A stretch of DNA of 37,620 nucleotides from Marinifilum sp. GTDB taxonomy: Bacteria > Bacteroidota > Bacteroidia > Bacteroidales > CG2-30-32-10. A program made the position numbers and the translations under genes. Positions 27,661 to 37,546 of this stretch are shown here, one piece after another. The DNA is taken from positions 1 to 37,620 of the forward strand of contig DYDE01000026.1 in NCBI GenBank assembly GCA_020718065.1, read 5' to 3'. The notes under the pieces are model-generated. The model did not search any database, was not told where the DNA came from, and worked only from the letters and a program-made list of their open reading frames with translations. How positions within the stretch are numbered: the first letter of the stretch is position 1; each line of letters begins with the position of its first letter.

Positions 27661-30600
27661 TTATATATCCTTCAAAGGTAATATTATTTCGATTTTGGTT
27701 CCTGACGATACTCCATCATTGTTCTTTAGATCAATTATTTTTACATTTATTTTTTCAGAATTCTGACGGTTGATCAAATCTATTCTTTCTTTAATAATCA
27801 TCATTCCTCTTGGTTTATGAGTTAATCCTGATGTTTTTTCAATTTCTGCAGCTTTTTCTCTTCCAACTCCATTATCTTCAATATTACAAATAATGTAATT
27901 GTCATTTAAAGCAAAAGTAATTATTAATTTCCCTTTATCTTTTCTATGATTTATACCATGTAATATGGCATTTTCAACATATGGCTGTATAATCATTGGA
28001 GGAATAGCAATAAATTCAGCATCTATACTTTTGTCTAAAGAAATATAATAATCGAACTTATTATCAAATCTGAGCTTTTCTAAATCCAAATAATAAGTTA
28101 GTGATTTTATTTCATCTTGTATTGATATTTCTTGTTCTCTCGAATTAGCTAATATCGTTCTCATTAATTGCGAAAATTTCGAGAGGTACATTACGGCTTT
28201 ATCAACATTGTTATTAAGTATAAAAGATTGAATGGAATTAAGGGAATTAAAAATAAAATGAGGATTCATTTGCAATTGCAATGCTTTTTGCTCTAATTCA
28301 AAGAAATGCTTTTCTATTGATAGCATTTTCTTTTCCAAAGCATTTCTTTTTCTTATTTGTCTTACTCTTCTGAAAATTATAAACCATAAAATGCTTGTAA
28401 TCAAAATACCAAAAAAGATTCTAAAAGTCCAAGTGTTCCACCAAGCAGGTCTTATTATTATAACTATTGAAATCCCCTTTTCATTCCATAAGCCTTCGTT
28501 ATTAGTTCCTTTTATTATTAATTTATAAGTTCCAGGAACAACCTTTGTATATTCGGCAAAACGCTTGTCTGCATTACAATAGTTCCAATATTTATCGAAA
28601 TTTTCGAGTTTATACGCATACTTATTCTTATATGGATTTCTATAATCAAGAGCAGCAAACTCAAATGAAAAGAAATTTTGATTGTATGAAAGTTTTATAG
28701 TGTCTCCATCTGAAATTGTTTTTTTTTGTACTTCATTAAGTATTTTAAAAGAAGAAATAACTATAGGTGGGATATAGTCATTGTGAACTACCTCTTCGGG
28801 TATAAAAGAATTAAATCCATTCATCCCACCAAAAAACAATTCTCCATTTGAGCTTTTATAAGCAGCACCAAAATTAAACTCATGACTTTGCAAACCATCA
28901 TTTACATCAAAATTTACAAAACTATGATCCTTTTTATCAAATCTAGATAATCCGTTATTTGTGCTTAACCATAAATGATTGTGATTATCTTCTAAAATAG
29001 CATAAACCATATTATTGGATAAGCCATCTTTCTCTGTATATGAATGGATCTCCCCTGTTTTTGGGTCTAATTGATTTAATCCACCATTAAAGGTACCAAT
29101 CCATATTATTCCCTTATCGTCTTCATAAATAGTAAAAATACTATTATCACTCAAACTATTCAGATTATCCAGATCTCGCTTATAAATTATATATTTATTA
29201 TTTTTAATATCAATTCTATTTAATCCATCATAGGTACATGCCCAAAGATAACCTGCTTTATCAAAATAAAGTGTAAATACAAGATTATGACTTAAAGAAT
29301 TCTTGTTCTCAGTATCATGAATGTAATTATAGAATGTATTAGTTTTGTTATCATATTTACTTATTCCTTTTCCTGTTGCAATCCATATATTTCCATTATT
29401 ATCTTCACATACATTATAAATAAAATCATTTAAAATAGTGTTTTTTTCTTTATCATTGCTTAAATACCTTGTAAACTTATTTGTTTGAGGATTGTACTTA
29501 TTTAAACCATAACCATATGTACCTATCCAGAAAATACCAGTTTTATCTTGATATATATTTCGGACATTGTTATTACTTAAGCTATTAATATTGTTATTTT
29601 CATGAACAATATATGAATACTTACCCGTATTTCTATTTAGCTTATTAATCCCTTTATCTGTTGCAATCCAAAGAATGTTTTCTTTATCTTCATAAAAGCA
29701 CCAAATAATATTATTATTTAAGCTGTTGCTTGTATTGGAAACATATTGGTATAAATTAAATCTATTCGAATTTTTAATAATTTTATTAACACCTTTAGCT
29801 GTACACACCCAAATAATTCCTGATTTATCTTCAAAAATTGAATAAACAACATTGTGCGTTAAACTATTTTCAACATTAGGTTCATTGTAATAATGAATGA
29901 ATTTATCAGTTTTTTTATTATAAAAATTCAAACCCCCACCAAATGTACCAATCCAAATCAAATCATTTTTGTCAATATATACCGAAAATACTTTGTTTTC
30001 ACTTAAACTGTTAATATTACTTGTTTTATTTTGGTAATGTATAATTGTTCGTTTTGGTATATCAAGTTTATCAAGTCCATTTTCTGTTCCTATCCATACA
30101 AAGCCTTCTTTATCTTCACACAATGAATGAATAGTATCACTCGAAAGACCTGTTTTATCTGATGATTTATAATAATATGTAATTACTAATCCTTTAATGG
30201 TATTAAAAGTGTTTAATCCTTTTTCGGTAGCTACCCATAAAATATGATTCTTATCAAAATACAAATAATTTATTTTGTTGTTACTTAAACTCCGTTTATC
30301 ATTAGGAAGATTTTTAAATTGATAAAATTTATTGTTTTTTTTATCAAATTTATTTAATCCGTTTTTTGTACCAAACCAAATAAAACCATTTTCGTCTTCT
30401 ACAATTGAATTAATTGTATCATTACTGATACTGTTTACATCATTTGGATTATTCTTATATTGTGTAAAAATTAATGTATTTTTATCCAGACGATTTAATC
30501 CATTTTCAGTGCCAACCCATATATCACCTTTGCTATCTTCAAAAATAGCATGAATAGTTGGGTTACTTAAATCCTGATTTTTATTAAAAGAATTAGGCTC

Positions 30601-30840
30601 AAATATTGTAAAATTATACCCATCAAATTTGTTTAATCCATCCCAAGTGCCAAACCATAAAAATCCTTTACTGTCTTGCATCATACAAAAAACTGTATTT
30701 TGTGAAAGACCTTTTACAATTTTAATATTTTCAGAAGATATATGTTCAAAACGAATATTATTTAATTGACCCACAACAAATAAAGGAAACATTAAAAAGA
30801 AGAACAGTAAATATCTATTAATATATAATAATGTATTCAT
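27661..30840 (-). CDS. Two-component propeller / Y_Y_Y / LytS-type histidine kinase sensor
   Basis: Multiple GFLWFGTWDGLNKFDGYNF-type propeller blades, Y_Y_Y domain, TM, then LQMNPHFIFNSLNSIQSFILNNNVDKAVMYLSKFSQLMR and ATPase motifs NAILHGINHR, DNGVGREKA. Confidence 0.96.
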   Translation of the reverse strand: MNTLLYINRYLLFFFLMFPLFVVGQLNNIRFEHISSENIKIVKGLSQNTVFCMMQDSKGFLWFGTWDGLNKFDGYNFTIFEPNSFNKNQDLSNPTIHAIFEDSKGDIWVGTENGLNRLDKNTLIFTQYKNNPNDVNSISNDTINSIVEDENGFIWFGTKNGLNKFDKKNNKFYQFKNLPNDKRSLSNNKINYLYFDKNHILWVATEKGLNTFNTIKGLVITYYYKSSDKTGLSSDTIHSLCEDKEGFVWIGTENGLDKLDIPKRTIIHYQNKTSNINSLSENKVFSVYIDKNDLIWIGTFGGGLNFYNKKTDKFIHYYNEPNVENSLTHNVVYSIFEDKSGIIWVCTAKGVNKIIKNSNRFNLYQYVSNTSNSLNNNIIWCFYEDKENILWIATDKGINKLNRNTGKYSYIVHENNNINSLSNNNVRNIYQDKTGIFWIGTYGYGLNKYNPQTNKFTRYLSNDKEKNTILNDFIYNVCEDNNGNIWIATGKGISKYDNKTNTFYNYIHDTENKNSLSHNLVFTLYFDKAGYLWACTYDGLNRIDIKNNKYIIYKRDLDNLNSLSDNSIFTIYEDDKGIIWIGTFNGGLNQLDPKTGEIHSYTEKDGLSNNMVYAILEDNHNHLWLSTNNGLSRFDKKDHSFVNFDVNDGLQSHEFNFGAAYKSSNGELFFGGMNGFNSFIPEEVVHNDYIPPIVISSFKILNEVQKKTISDGDTIKLSYNQNFFSFEFAALDYRNPYKNKYAYKLENFDKYWNYCNADKRFAEYTKVVPGTYKLIIKGTNNEGLWNEKGISIVIIIRPAWWNTWTFRIFFGILITSILWFIIFRRVRQIRKRNALEKKMLSIEKHFFELEQKALQLQMNPHFIFNSLNSIQSFILNNNVDKAVMYLSKFSQLMRTILANSREQEISIQDEIKSLTYYLDLEKLRFDNKFDYYISLDKSIDAEFIAIPPMIIQPYVENAILHGINHRKDKGKLIITFALNDNYIICNIEDNGVGREKAAEIEKTSGLTHKPRGMMIIKERIDLINRQNSEKINVKIIDLKNNDGVSSGTKIEIILPLKDI

Positions 30841-30841
30841 T

Positions 30842-31195
30842 TTAAAAAAACAATTTGTATTTCAATTTCTTTTCCTGTTTCTTATAGTGTTTTTTCATTC
30901 TTTTTTTGGTAGGTTTAGATTGTATTTTCTTATGGTATTTATAGTGGTTATCGTATTCACCTTGTTTATCGTGGTTTTTCTTATATTCCTTTTTGCGTTT
31001 TCTAAACTCTTTTCTGCCAATTTGTTTTTTTAATTTTCGTTTTCCCTTTCTAAATTCCTTTTTTGATTTTTTTTCATCTTTTTTGATTTTTTTCTTTTCT
31101 TGTTTATTGATGGTTTTTATATTTGAGATTTGAGATTTAACAACTATTGGACTGAAAAGAAATAACACAATAAGTATTTTTAAAAAGAATTTCAT
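30842..31195 (-). CDS. Small lysine-rich secreted/periplasmic protein
   Basis: 117 aa with signal peptide MKFFLKILIVLFLFSPIVVKSQ; 40 Lys by manual count; stop lies 1 bp before the histidine kinase ATG. Confidence 0.7.
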   Translation of the reverse strand: MKFFLKILIVLFLFSPIVVKSQISNIKTINKQEKKKIKKDEKKSKKEFRKGKRKLKKQIGRKEFRKRKKEYKKNHDKQGEYDNHYKYHKKIQSKPTKKRMKKHYKKQEKKLKYKLFF

Positions 31196-31219
31196 AGCAT
31201 ATTTATTTCGTTTCCTATA

Positions 31220-33130
31220 TTATGAGTTTAACATAATTTTATTACAATATTTAACTATTTCGCTTTTAGCTTCAAAGATACCTAAATTTAATGCATTTTT
31301 AAAATCATTACAAGCATTTGTTTTTTTATTAAGTTTTATATAAGTCAATCCTCGATAATAATAAGCACTGGCTAAATTATGATTCAATGAAATAGCTTTT
31401 GTAAAATCAGATATTGCTTCATTTAACCTGTTTAGATTTAATTCAGCATTTCCTTTATTAACCATTGCTTCTGCATAATCAGGTTTAAGAGTAATTGCTT
31501 GAGTAAAATCATTAAATGCCAGAAGATATTCTTTTGTTATTCCATAAAAAATACCCCTTTGATTGAACAAAACTGCGTCTTTAGGATTTAAGATGATTGC
31601 TTGATTCATATCACTTATAGCTCCATCGAAATCATTATAAAAACTCCTTATTAATCCTCTGGAAACATAGGTATTATAATCAACTTTGCCAATTTTTATA
31701 GCATTATTATAATCAGAAAGAGCTTCATTGTATTGTTCTAATTTCGAATATATCATAGCTCTGTTGATATATGCATCGCCAGCATTTGGTTCTAGTTTAA
31801 TTGCTTCAGAATAATCTTTTATTGCTTCTATAAAACTACCTTGTATTGAAAAAGCATTGCCCCTATTTATAAATGCGGCAGATATTTTTGGGTTATTTTT
31901 TATAACATCATTCCATAGAGTAAAACTATTCTCCCATTTTTTTACTCTATCAAATGTTACAAAAGTAAAACCTAAAACCAAAGCAATGAAAACAACCTTC
32001 TTAATTAAATAAATTAATTTTCTTTCTCTACAAAAGAATATCAAACTTATCCCAAAACAATAATAGATACCAATTGATGAAATATAGGTATATCTTTCTT
32101 TTGTAACCTGCAATCCAACTGGTATTATTTCCATCATCACTGATATTGTGATACCAAAAAATAGTAGTCCCCAAATTATATCCTTTCTGTTTTTCCATAC
32201 TTTATAAACTAAAAAAGCCAAAAATAAAAGTATAATTGAAGAAATGTAATAAAAAACAGGTAATAAGTCTGCTGATTTATCTGGATATGGATGAAATGCA
32301 GATAATTTAACAGGTACAATCAACTTAAATATATATATAAATAATGAATGTAAAATAATAAAAAACCTGTCAAACAGATTAAATCTACTGGAAATATTGA
32401 TTATATGTTCTGCTTCTTTTCGGGCAATAATTGTAATTATTCCAAATATGATTGCTAGAATAAAAAAAGGGATTTTCTCAAAAAATACTTTCTTATCTGC
32501 TTTTCTTTGAAAATAATAGTCGAATAAAAAAAAGAGAACAGGTAATGTTACTGCTGCAGATTTTGATAAAAGTGAAAAAACAAAAAACAAAAAAGACAAA
32601 AATAGAAAAGATTTTTTTTGATTTGATTTAATATACAATATATAATATAGTAATGACAACAAATAAAAACAACTGAATGTTAAAGTACTAAATGCAGAAA
32701 CCCAAGCAACTGCTTCTACATTTAATGGTGTAATTGCAAACAAAGTTGATACAATAATTGGTAGTTTTTTATGCTGTGTGATTTTCATTATCAGAACATA
32801 AACCAAAATTATATTTACACAATGAATAAGCAAACTAAGTGAGTGAAAATAAAGGGGATTTAATTTGAATAAAGAAAAAACCAAAGCAAAAATCAATGTT
32901 GGTAGAGGTTGGTACATTCCAACATAAAAAGAAGAGAATATTTTTTTTATATTTTGAAAAGATAGTGACTTAATGTCATTGTTATTGGTGACTTGTTGAA
33001 TATCGTCCCAATTTGTAAAGCCGTTAGCAAATATCGATATATAAGTAATAATTGTAACTACAATAATACCAGTAATCCAAAACCAGTTTTTTGTTTTAAT
33101 ATCTTTTAGATTATATACTATTTGCTTCAC
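31220..33130 (-). CDS. Multi-TM protein with C-terminal TPR repeats (TMTC / glycosyltransferase-39-like)
   Basis: ITYISIFANGFTNWDD, YQPLPTLIFALVFSLFKLNPLYFHSLSLLIHCVNI, FAITPLNVEAVAWVSAFSTLTFSCFYLLSLLYY, then several TPRs (AFINRGNAFSIQGSFIEAIKDYSEAIKLEPNAGDAYINRA...). Confidence 0.85.
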   Translation of the reverse strand: MKQIVYNLKDIKTKNWFWITGIIVVTIITYISIFANGFTNWDDIQQVTNNNDIKSLSFQNIKKIFSSFYVGMYQPLPTLIFALVFSLFKLNPLYFHSLSLLIHCVNIILVYVLIMKITQHKKLPIIVSTLFAITPLNVEAVAWVSAFSTLTFSCFYLLSLLYYILYIKSNQKKSFLFLSFLFFVFSLLSKSAAVTLPVLFFLFDYYFQRKADKKVFFEKIPFFILAIIFGIITIIARKEAEHIINISSRFNLFDRFFIILHSLFIYIFKLIVPVKLSAFHPYPDKSADLLPVFYYISSIILLFLAFLVYKVWKNRKDIIWGLLFFGITISVMMEIIPVGLQVTKERYTYISSIGIYYCFGISLIFFCRERKLIYLIKKVVFIALVLGFTFVTFDRVKKWENSFTLWNDVIKNNPKISAAFINRGNAFSIQGSFIEAIKDYSEAIKLEPNAGDAYINRAMIYSKLEQYNEALSDYNNAIKIGKVDYNTYVSRGLIRSFYNDFDGAISDMNQAIILNPKDAVLFNQRGIFYGITKEYLLAFNDFTQAITLKPDYAEAMVNKGNAELNLNRLNEAISDFTKAISLNHNLASAYYYRGLTYIKLNKKTNACNDFKNALNLGIFEAKSEIVKYCNKIMLNS

Positions 33131-33449
33131 TAATATTTATTAAAAAATTTTAATTAATTGAATTGCTAAAATTAATTAAAAAATAAACCATGGAGTATAA
33201 TATTAAAAATCATAAAATATTTTTTTAATATAATTTTACTTTACCTCATTCTAAATTAAATATTCGTCCATTTGATTAGAAAAAAAATTTTTAAGCAAAT
33301 CTCATTAATATAAAAATAAAATTTTGCTTTAAATTTTGGTATTTAACAAATTGTTAATCTAATATTTAACAATTATATCTTATAAAAAAAGATTATCAAA
33401 AGCAAAAATTAATTTGTACTTTTGATTTTTTATAAAGAGCAAATAATAT

Positions 33450-34295
33450 ATGGCTAACATATCAGAATTAGAAAATATCTCCACACAAGTAAGGAGAGAT
33501 GTATTACGTATGATTCATGCAGTAAAGTCGGGTCATCCGGGAGGAGCATTGGGTTGTGCTGATTTTTTTACTGTTTTGTATAATGAAGTGCTTACCCATC
33601 AACCCAATAAGTTTATGATGGATGGGGTAAATGAAGATATTTTCTTTTTATCAAACGGACATCTTTCGGCTGTTTGGTATAGCACATTGGCTCGTTACGG
33701 CTATTTCAACATCAAAGAATTATCAACATTTCGCAAATTACACAGTCGTTTGCAAGGTCATCCAACAACTGCTGAAGGATTAGAAGGAATAAGAATTGCA
33801 TCAGGTTCTTTGGGTCAGGGGTTATCTGTTGCTTTGGGAGCGGCATTATCTAAGAAATTAAATAATGACGATTCGTTGATTTATGTTTTACTTGGAGATG
33901 GGGAATTACAAGAAGGACAGAACTGGGAAGCTATTATGTTTGCAGGTGCAAAAAATGTTGATAACATTATAGCTACTGTTGATTGTAATGGGAAACAAAT
34001 TGATGGTCCTATTGAAAATGTTGTTTCACTAGGAAATCTAAGAGCAAAATGGGAGGCTTTTGATTGGACTGTATTGGAAATGAATGGTAATAATATAAGT
34101 GAAATAAAAGAAACTCTTCAAGTTGCAAAAAATCAAACTCATAAAGGAAAACCAATTGTAATTCTTATGAAAACAGAAATGGGATATGGAGTTGATTTTA
34201 TGATGGGCACACACAAATGGCACGGGCAGGCACCTAATGATGAACAACTAGCTAATGCACTTTCTCAATTGAAAGAAACTTTGGGGGATTATTAA
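33450..34295 (+). CDS. Transketolase, N-terminal (TPP-binding) subunit
   Basis: RRDVLRMIHAVKSGHPGGALGCADFFTVLY, LSNGHLSAVWYS, RLQGHPTTAEGLEGIRIASGSLGQGLSVALGAAL, YVLLGDGELQEGQNWEAIMFA. Confidence 0.96.
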   Translation: MANISELENISTQVRRDVLRMIHAVKSGHPGGALGCADFFTVLYNEVLTHQPNKFMMDGVNEDIFFLSNGHLSAVWYSTLARYGYFNIKELSTFRKLHSRLQGHPTTAEGLEGIRIASGSLGQGLSVALGAALSKKLNNDDSLIYVLLGDGELQEGQNWEAIMFAGAKNVDNIIATVDCNGKQIDGPIENVVSLGNLRAKWEAFDWTVLEMNGNNISEIKETLQVAKNQTHKGKPIVILMKTEMGYGVDFMMGTHKWHGQAPNDEQLANALSQLKETLGDY

Positions 34296-34315
34296 TAAAA
34301 TACTGCTTTTATTAT

Positions 34316-35689
34316 ATGTTTAGATTATTAAAGATATTCTTAGCTATATTATTTCTGTCTATAATAAATAATAGTTATTGTCAAGATAAGAAAACAAAGC
34401 AACAAACACGTATCTTATTTGTTTTTGATGCATCGCAGAGTATGTATGGTAGGTGGCAAAGTGATATGAAGATCAATATTGCTCAAAAAATATTATCAGA
34501 AATTCTCGATAGCCTTAAATCAGAAGAAAATGTAGAACTTGGACTCAGGGTTTATGGGCATCAAAAAAACTATCCGCCACAGGACTGTGATGACACCAAG
34601 CTTGAAGTGCCTATTGGGAAAAATAATGTAGAAAAAATTCAACAAAAACTAAAGACGCTTATTCCAAAAGGGACTACTCCCATAGCAGCCACATTAGCAG
34701 AATGTGGAAATGATTTTACTCCTTGCGATAATTGCAGGAATATTATAATACTGATAACTGATGGGCTTGAAGAATGCAATGGAGACCCTTGTGCTGTTTC
34801 TCAAGCGCTTCAAAAAGAAGGAATAATATTAAAACCTTTCATTATTGGTATTGGGAAGAATTTTAAAACTTCTTTCGATTGTGTGGGTAATTATTATGAC
34901 GCTTCCAGTGAAGAATTTTATAAAATTGCGCTTAAAACCGTAATTGCTCAGGCATTAAATTCTACTACAGCTCAGGTTAATCTATTTGACACTTATGGAA
35001 AACCAACCGAAACAAATGTTGATATGACTTTTTATGATAATTTTTCGGGGCTTGTTCAGTATAATTTAATCCATACTATTAATAAATTTGGATTTCCAGA
35101 CACACTCGTTCTTGATCCATTGATGAAATACAACTTAGTTGTCCACACTTTGCCTCCTTTATATGCAAATAATATTGCAATAGAACCAGGCAAACACACC
35201 ATAATAAATTTAAATGCCCCACAGGGCTTTCTAATGCTTAAAGTTGGAGGAACAAAAGGGATACAGAAAAATCCAAAATGTATTGTCCGCCAAACAGGGA
35301 AATCTGAAATAGTTAATGTTCAAAACTTCGACGATTTAGAAAAATATATAAAAGGGAAATATGATCTTGAGATTTTAACATTGCCAAGATTATATATCTC
35401 AAATGTAGATATCCCACAAACATTAACTACAACAGTAGAAATTCCAGAACCTGGAGTTGTTACTATAGATAAGCCTGCTATTGGGGTGGGATGTATATTG
35501 GTTGAAGAAAAAAACAAACTCAATTGGGTTTGCAATCTTGACGAGTTTGGTATGAAAGATATTTTCAATTTACAACCCGGCAATTATAGGGTTATATACC
35601 GTTCAAAAAACTTATATAGTTCGGTATTTAGTATTGAAAAGAAATTTAAAGTTGAATCTAGCAAATATATTACAGTTAAGCTTTATTAA
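34316..35689 (+). CDS. Secreted VWA-domain protein
   Basis: Signal peptide; MIDAS FVFDASQSMYGRW; IPKGTTPIAATLAE; IILITDGLEECNGDPC. Confidence 0.9.
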   Translation: MFRLLKIFLAILFLSIINNSYCQDKKTKQQTRILFVFDASQSMYGRWQSDMKINIAQKILSEILDSLKSEENVELGLRVYGHQKNYPPQDCDDTKLEVPIGKNNVEKIQQKLKTLIPKGTTPIAATLAECGNDFTPCDNCRNIIILITDGLEECNGDPCAVSQALQKEGIILKPFIIGIGKNFKTSFDCVGNYYDASSEEFYKIALKTVIAQALNSTTAQVNLFDTYGKPTETNVDMTFYDNFSGLVQYNLIHTINKFGFPDTLVLDPLMKYNLVVHTLPPLYANNIAIEPGKHTIINLNAPQGFLMLKVGGTKGIQKNPKCIVRQTGKSEIVNVQNFDDLEKYIKGKYDLEILTLPRLYISNVDIPQTLTTTVEIPEPGVVTIDKPAIGVGCILVEEKNKLNWVCNLDEFGMKDIFNLQPGNYRVIYRSKNLYSSVFSIEKKFKVESSKYITVKLY

Positions 35690-35710
35690 AAAAATACATA
35701 ATTTTTGTTT

Positions 35711-36664
35711 ATGAAGAAATACAACTATACAGAAAAGCAAGAAACCCGTGGTGGATTTGGAGAAGGATTGCTTGAAGCAGGAAAAACGAATCAAAATGTG
35801 ATAGCATTAACTGCAGATTTGCTAACTTCTATGAAAATGGATGCTTTTGTAAAAGAATTTCCTGACAGATTTGTTCAGGTAGGTATTGCTGAAGCAAATA
35901 TGATAGGTATTGCTGCGGGATTGACCATTGGTGGAAAGATTCCTTTTGCAGGAACCTTTGCTAATTTTGCTACAGCCAGGGTTTACGATCAAATAAGGCA
36001 ATGTGTAGCTTATTCAAATAAAAATGTAAAGATTTGTGCTTCTCATGCGGGATTAACTCTTGGAGAAGATGGTGCAACTCACCAGATTTTAGAAGATATT
36101 GGATTGATAAAAATGTTACCCAATATGACAGTGATTGTTCCTTGCGATTTCAATCAGACAAAAGCTGCAACCATTGCGATTGCTAACTATAATGGACCTG
36201 TTTATCTTAGGTTTGGAAGACCAAAAGTACCAAACTTTACATCTTTAAATGAAAAATTTGAAATAGGAAAAGCTATTGTATTGAACAAAGGTAAAGATGT
36301 TACCATATTTGCATGTGGTCACCTGGTATGGAAAGCAATAGAAGCCGGAGAAATTCTTGCTCAAAAGGGAATTGATGCGGAAATAATAAATATACACACC
36401 ATTAAACCTTTAGATACGTTGGCAGTATTAAATTCTGTTAAAAAAACCAAATGTGTGGTTACAGCAGAAGAACACATGATCAATGGAGGATTAGGAGACA
36501 GCATTGCGCAATTATTAGGGAGAAATTTTCCTTTACCAATAGAAATGGTTGGCGTTATGGATAAATTTGGTGAAAGTGGAACCCCAGAAGAACTAATGGT
36601 TGCATACGGTTTAGACACTATTAATATTGTTGATGCTGCATTAAAAGCTATTTCGAGAAAGTAA
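35711..36664 (+). CDS. Transketolase, C-terminal subunit
   Basis: TRGGFGEGLLEAGKTNQNVIALTADLLTSMKMDAF, VGIAEANMIGIAAGLTIGGKIPFAGTFANFATARVYDQIRQCVAYSNKNVKICASHAGLTLGEDGATHQ. Confidence 0.96.
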   Translation: MKKYNYTEKQETRGGFGEGLLEAGKTNQNVIALTADLLTSMKMDAFVKEFPDRFVQVGIAEANMIGIAAGLTIGGKIPFAGTFANFATARVYDQIRQCVAYSNKNVKICASHAGLTLGEDGATHQILEDIGLIKMLPNMTVIVPCDFNQTKAATIAIANYNGPVYLRFGRPKVPNFTSLNEKFEIGKAIVLNKGKDVTIFACGHLVWKAIEAGEILAQKGIDAEIINIHTIKPLDTLAVLNSVKKTKCVVTAEEHMINGGLGDSIAQLLGRNFPLPIEMVGVMDKFGESGTPEELMVAYGLDTINIVDAALKAISRK

Positions 36665-36775
36665 GCATTCTTATTATTTGTAATGTTTGATTGTAGATTT
36701 ACAAATTTTTAAAATTTGGAATACTACGTTTTTTCAAGGGTTTTCTTTATAACCTTAAAATAAACCGACTGGATT

Positions 36776-36807
36776 AAAAAAAGCCCCATCCCTTTCGGAA
36801 CGAGGCT
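36776..36807 (-). terminator. Intrinsic terminator: 11-bp stem with GAAA tetraloop and 7-T tract
   Basis: Minus strand: AGCCTCGTTCC-GAAA-GGGATGGGGCT-TTTTTT; all 11 positions pair when G-U is allowed. Confidence 0.9.
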
Positions 36808-36832
36808 AAACTATCAATCCATTTTTTTATTA

Positions 36833-37447
36833 TTATGGAACCACTTTCATGATTGGTTCGCACCATGGCAACACTCCTTGTGGAACAACTGCCGCTACCC
36901 TAAACCAATACTTACCAGCACTGTCTAAATTCTGGATTACACACTTTGCCTGTGTGCTAATACCGGCATATATCCAAAGTTTATCATCATCCGGCAAAGG
37001 ACTTAGAACGTACTGCCATGCGTATGCACCTGCTCCTTTAACAGCTTTTCTTATTAATACTATACTGCCTTCTTCTGCACCAACCATTACTCTAAATTCT
37101 GGCCTGTTTGCAGGTGAAGGTTGCTTGCTTGCATGATAACCCGAACTGGCTATAATGGCTTCGTTGCCTTTTGCTATCCGGTTTACGTACAAAGCATTTA
37201 TTTTCAACAATTCTTCGAGTTCTTCCCGAAGAATTATCACTTCCTCTTTGGCCTCCTTGTCGCCTTTGAGAGCTTTTATATGTGTAACCTTAATATTATT
37301 TATCAATGTTTCTATATCTGATATGGATACATCAGGTGTAGGAAACTTTGGGTTTGTTTTCATACTGTCTATTATGCTTAAACAGAAGTCGATGAACATA
37401 ACCAACGACATTGGAATAAAATCCAATAAAACCTGTGTTTTTTTCAT
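36833..37447 (-). CDS. Hypothetical protein with C-terminal fibronectin type III-like domain
   Basis: C-terminal WQYVLSPLPDDDKLWIYAGISTQAKCVIQNLDSAGKYWFRVAAVVPQGVLPWCEPIMKVVP; terminator directly downstream. Confidence 0.75.
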   Translation of the reverse strand: MKKTQVLLDFIPMSLVMFIDFCLSIIDSMKTNPKFPTPDVSISDIETLINNIKVTHIKALKGDKEAKEEVIILREELEELLKINALYVNRIAKGNEAIIASSGYHASKQPSPANRPEFRVMVGAEEGSIVLIRKAVKGAGAYAWQYVLSPLPDDDKLWIYAGISTQAKCVIQNLDSAGKYWFRVAAVVPQGVLPWCEPIMKVVP

Positions 37448-37546
37448 TTTATGATTTATTTAAGTTAATAATTTTGATTTATTAAATGGAATTGATAGTA
37501 TATCTTAACTAATTGTTTTACAAGCATTATTTGTTAAAAAAAAGAG

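Noticed and set aside
36849-37454. Plus-strand ORFs opposite the Fn3-like gene
   Set aside because: Shadow ORFs; the minus-strand protein has a plausible Fn3 fold and a downstream terminator.
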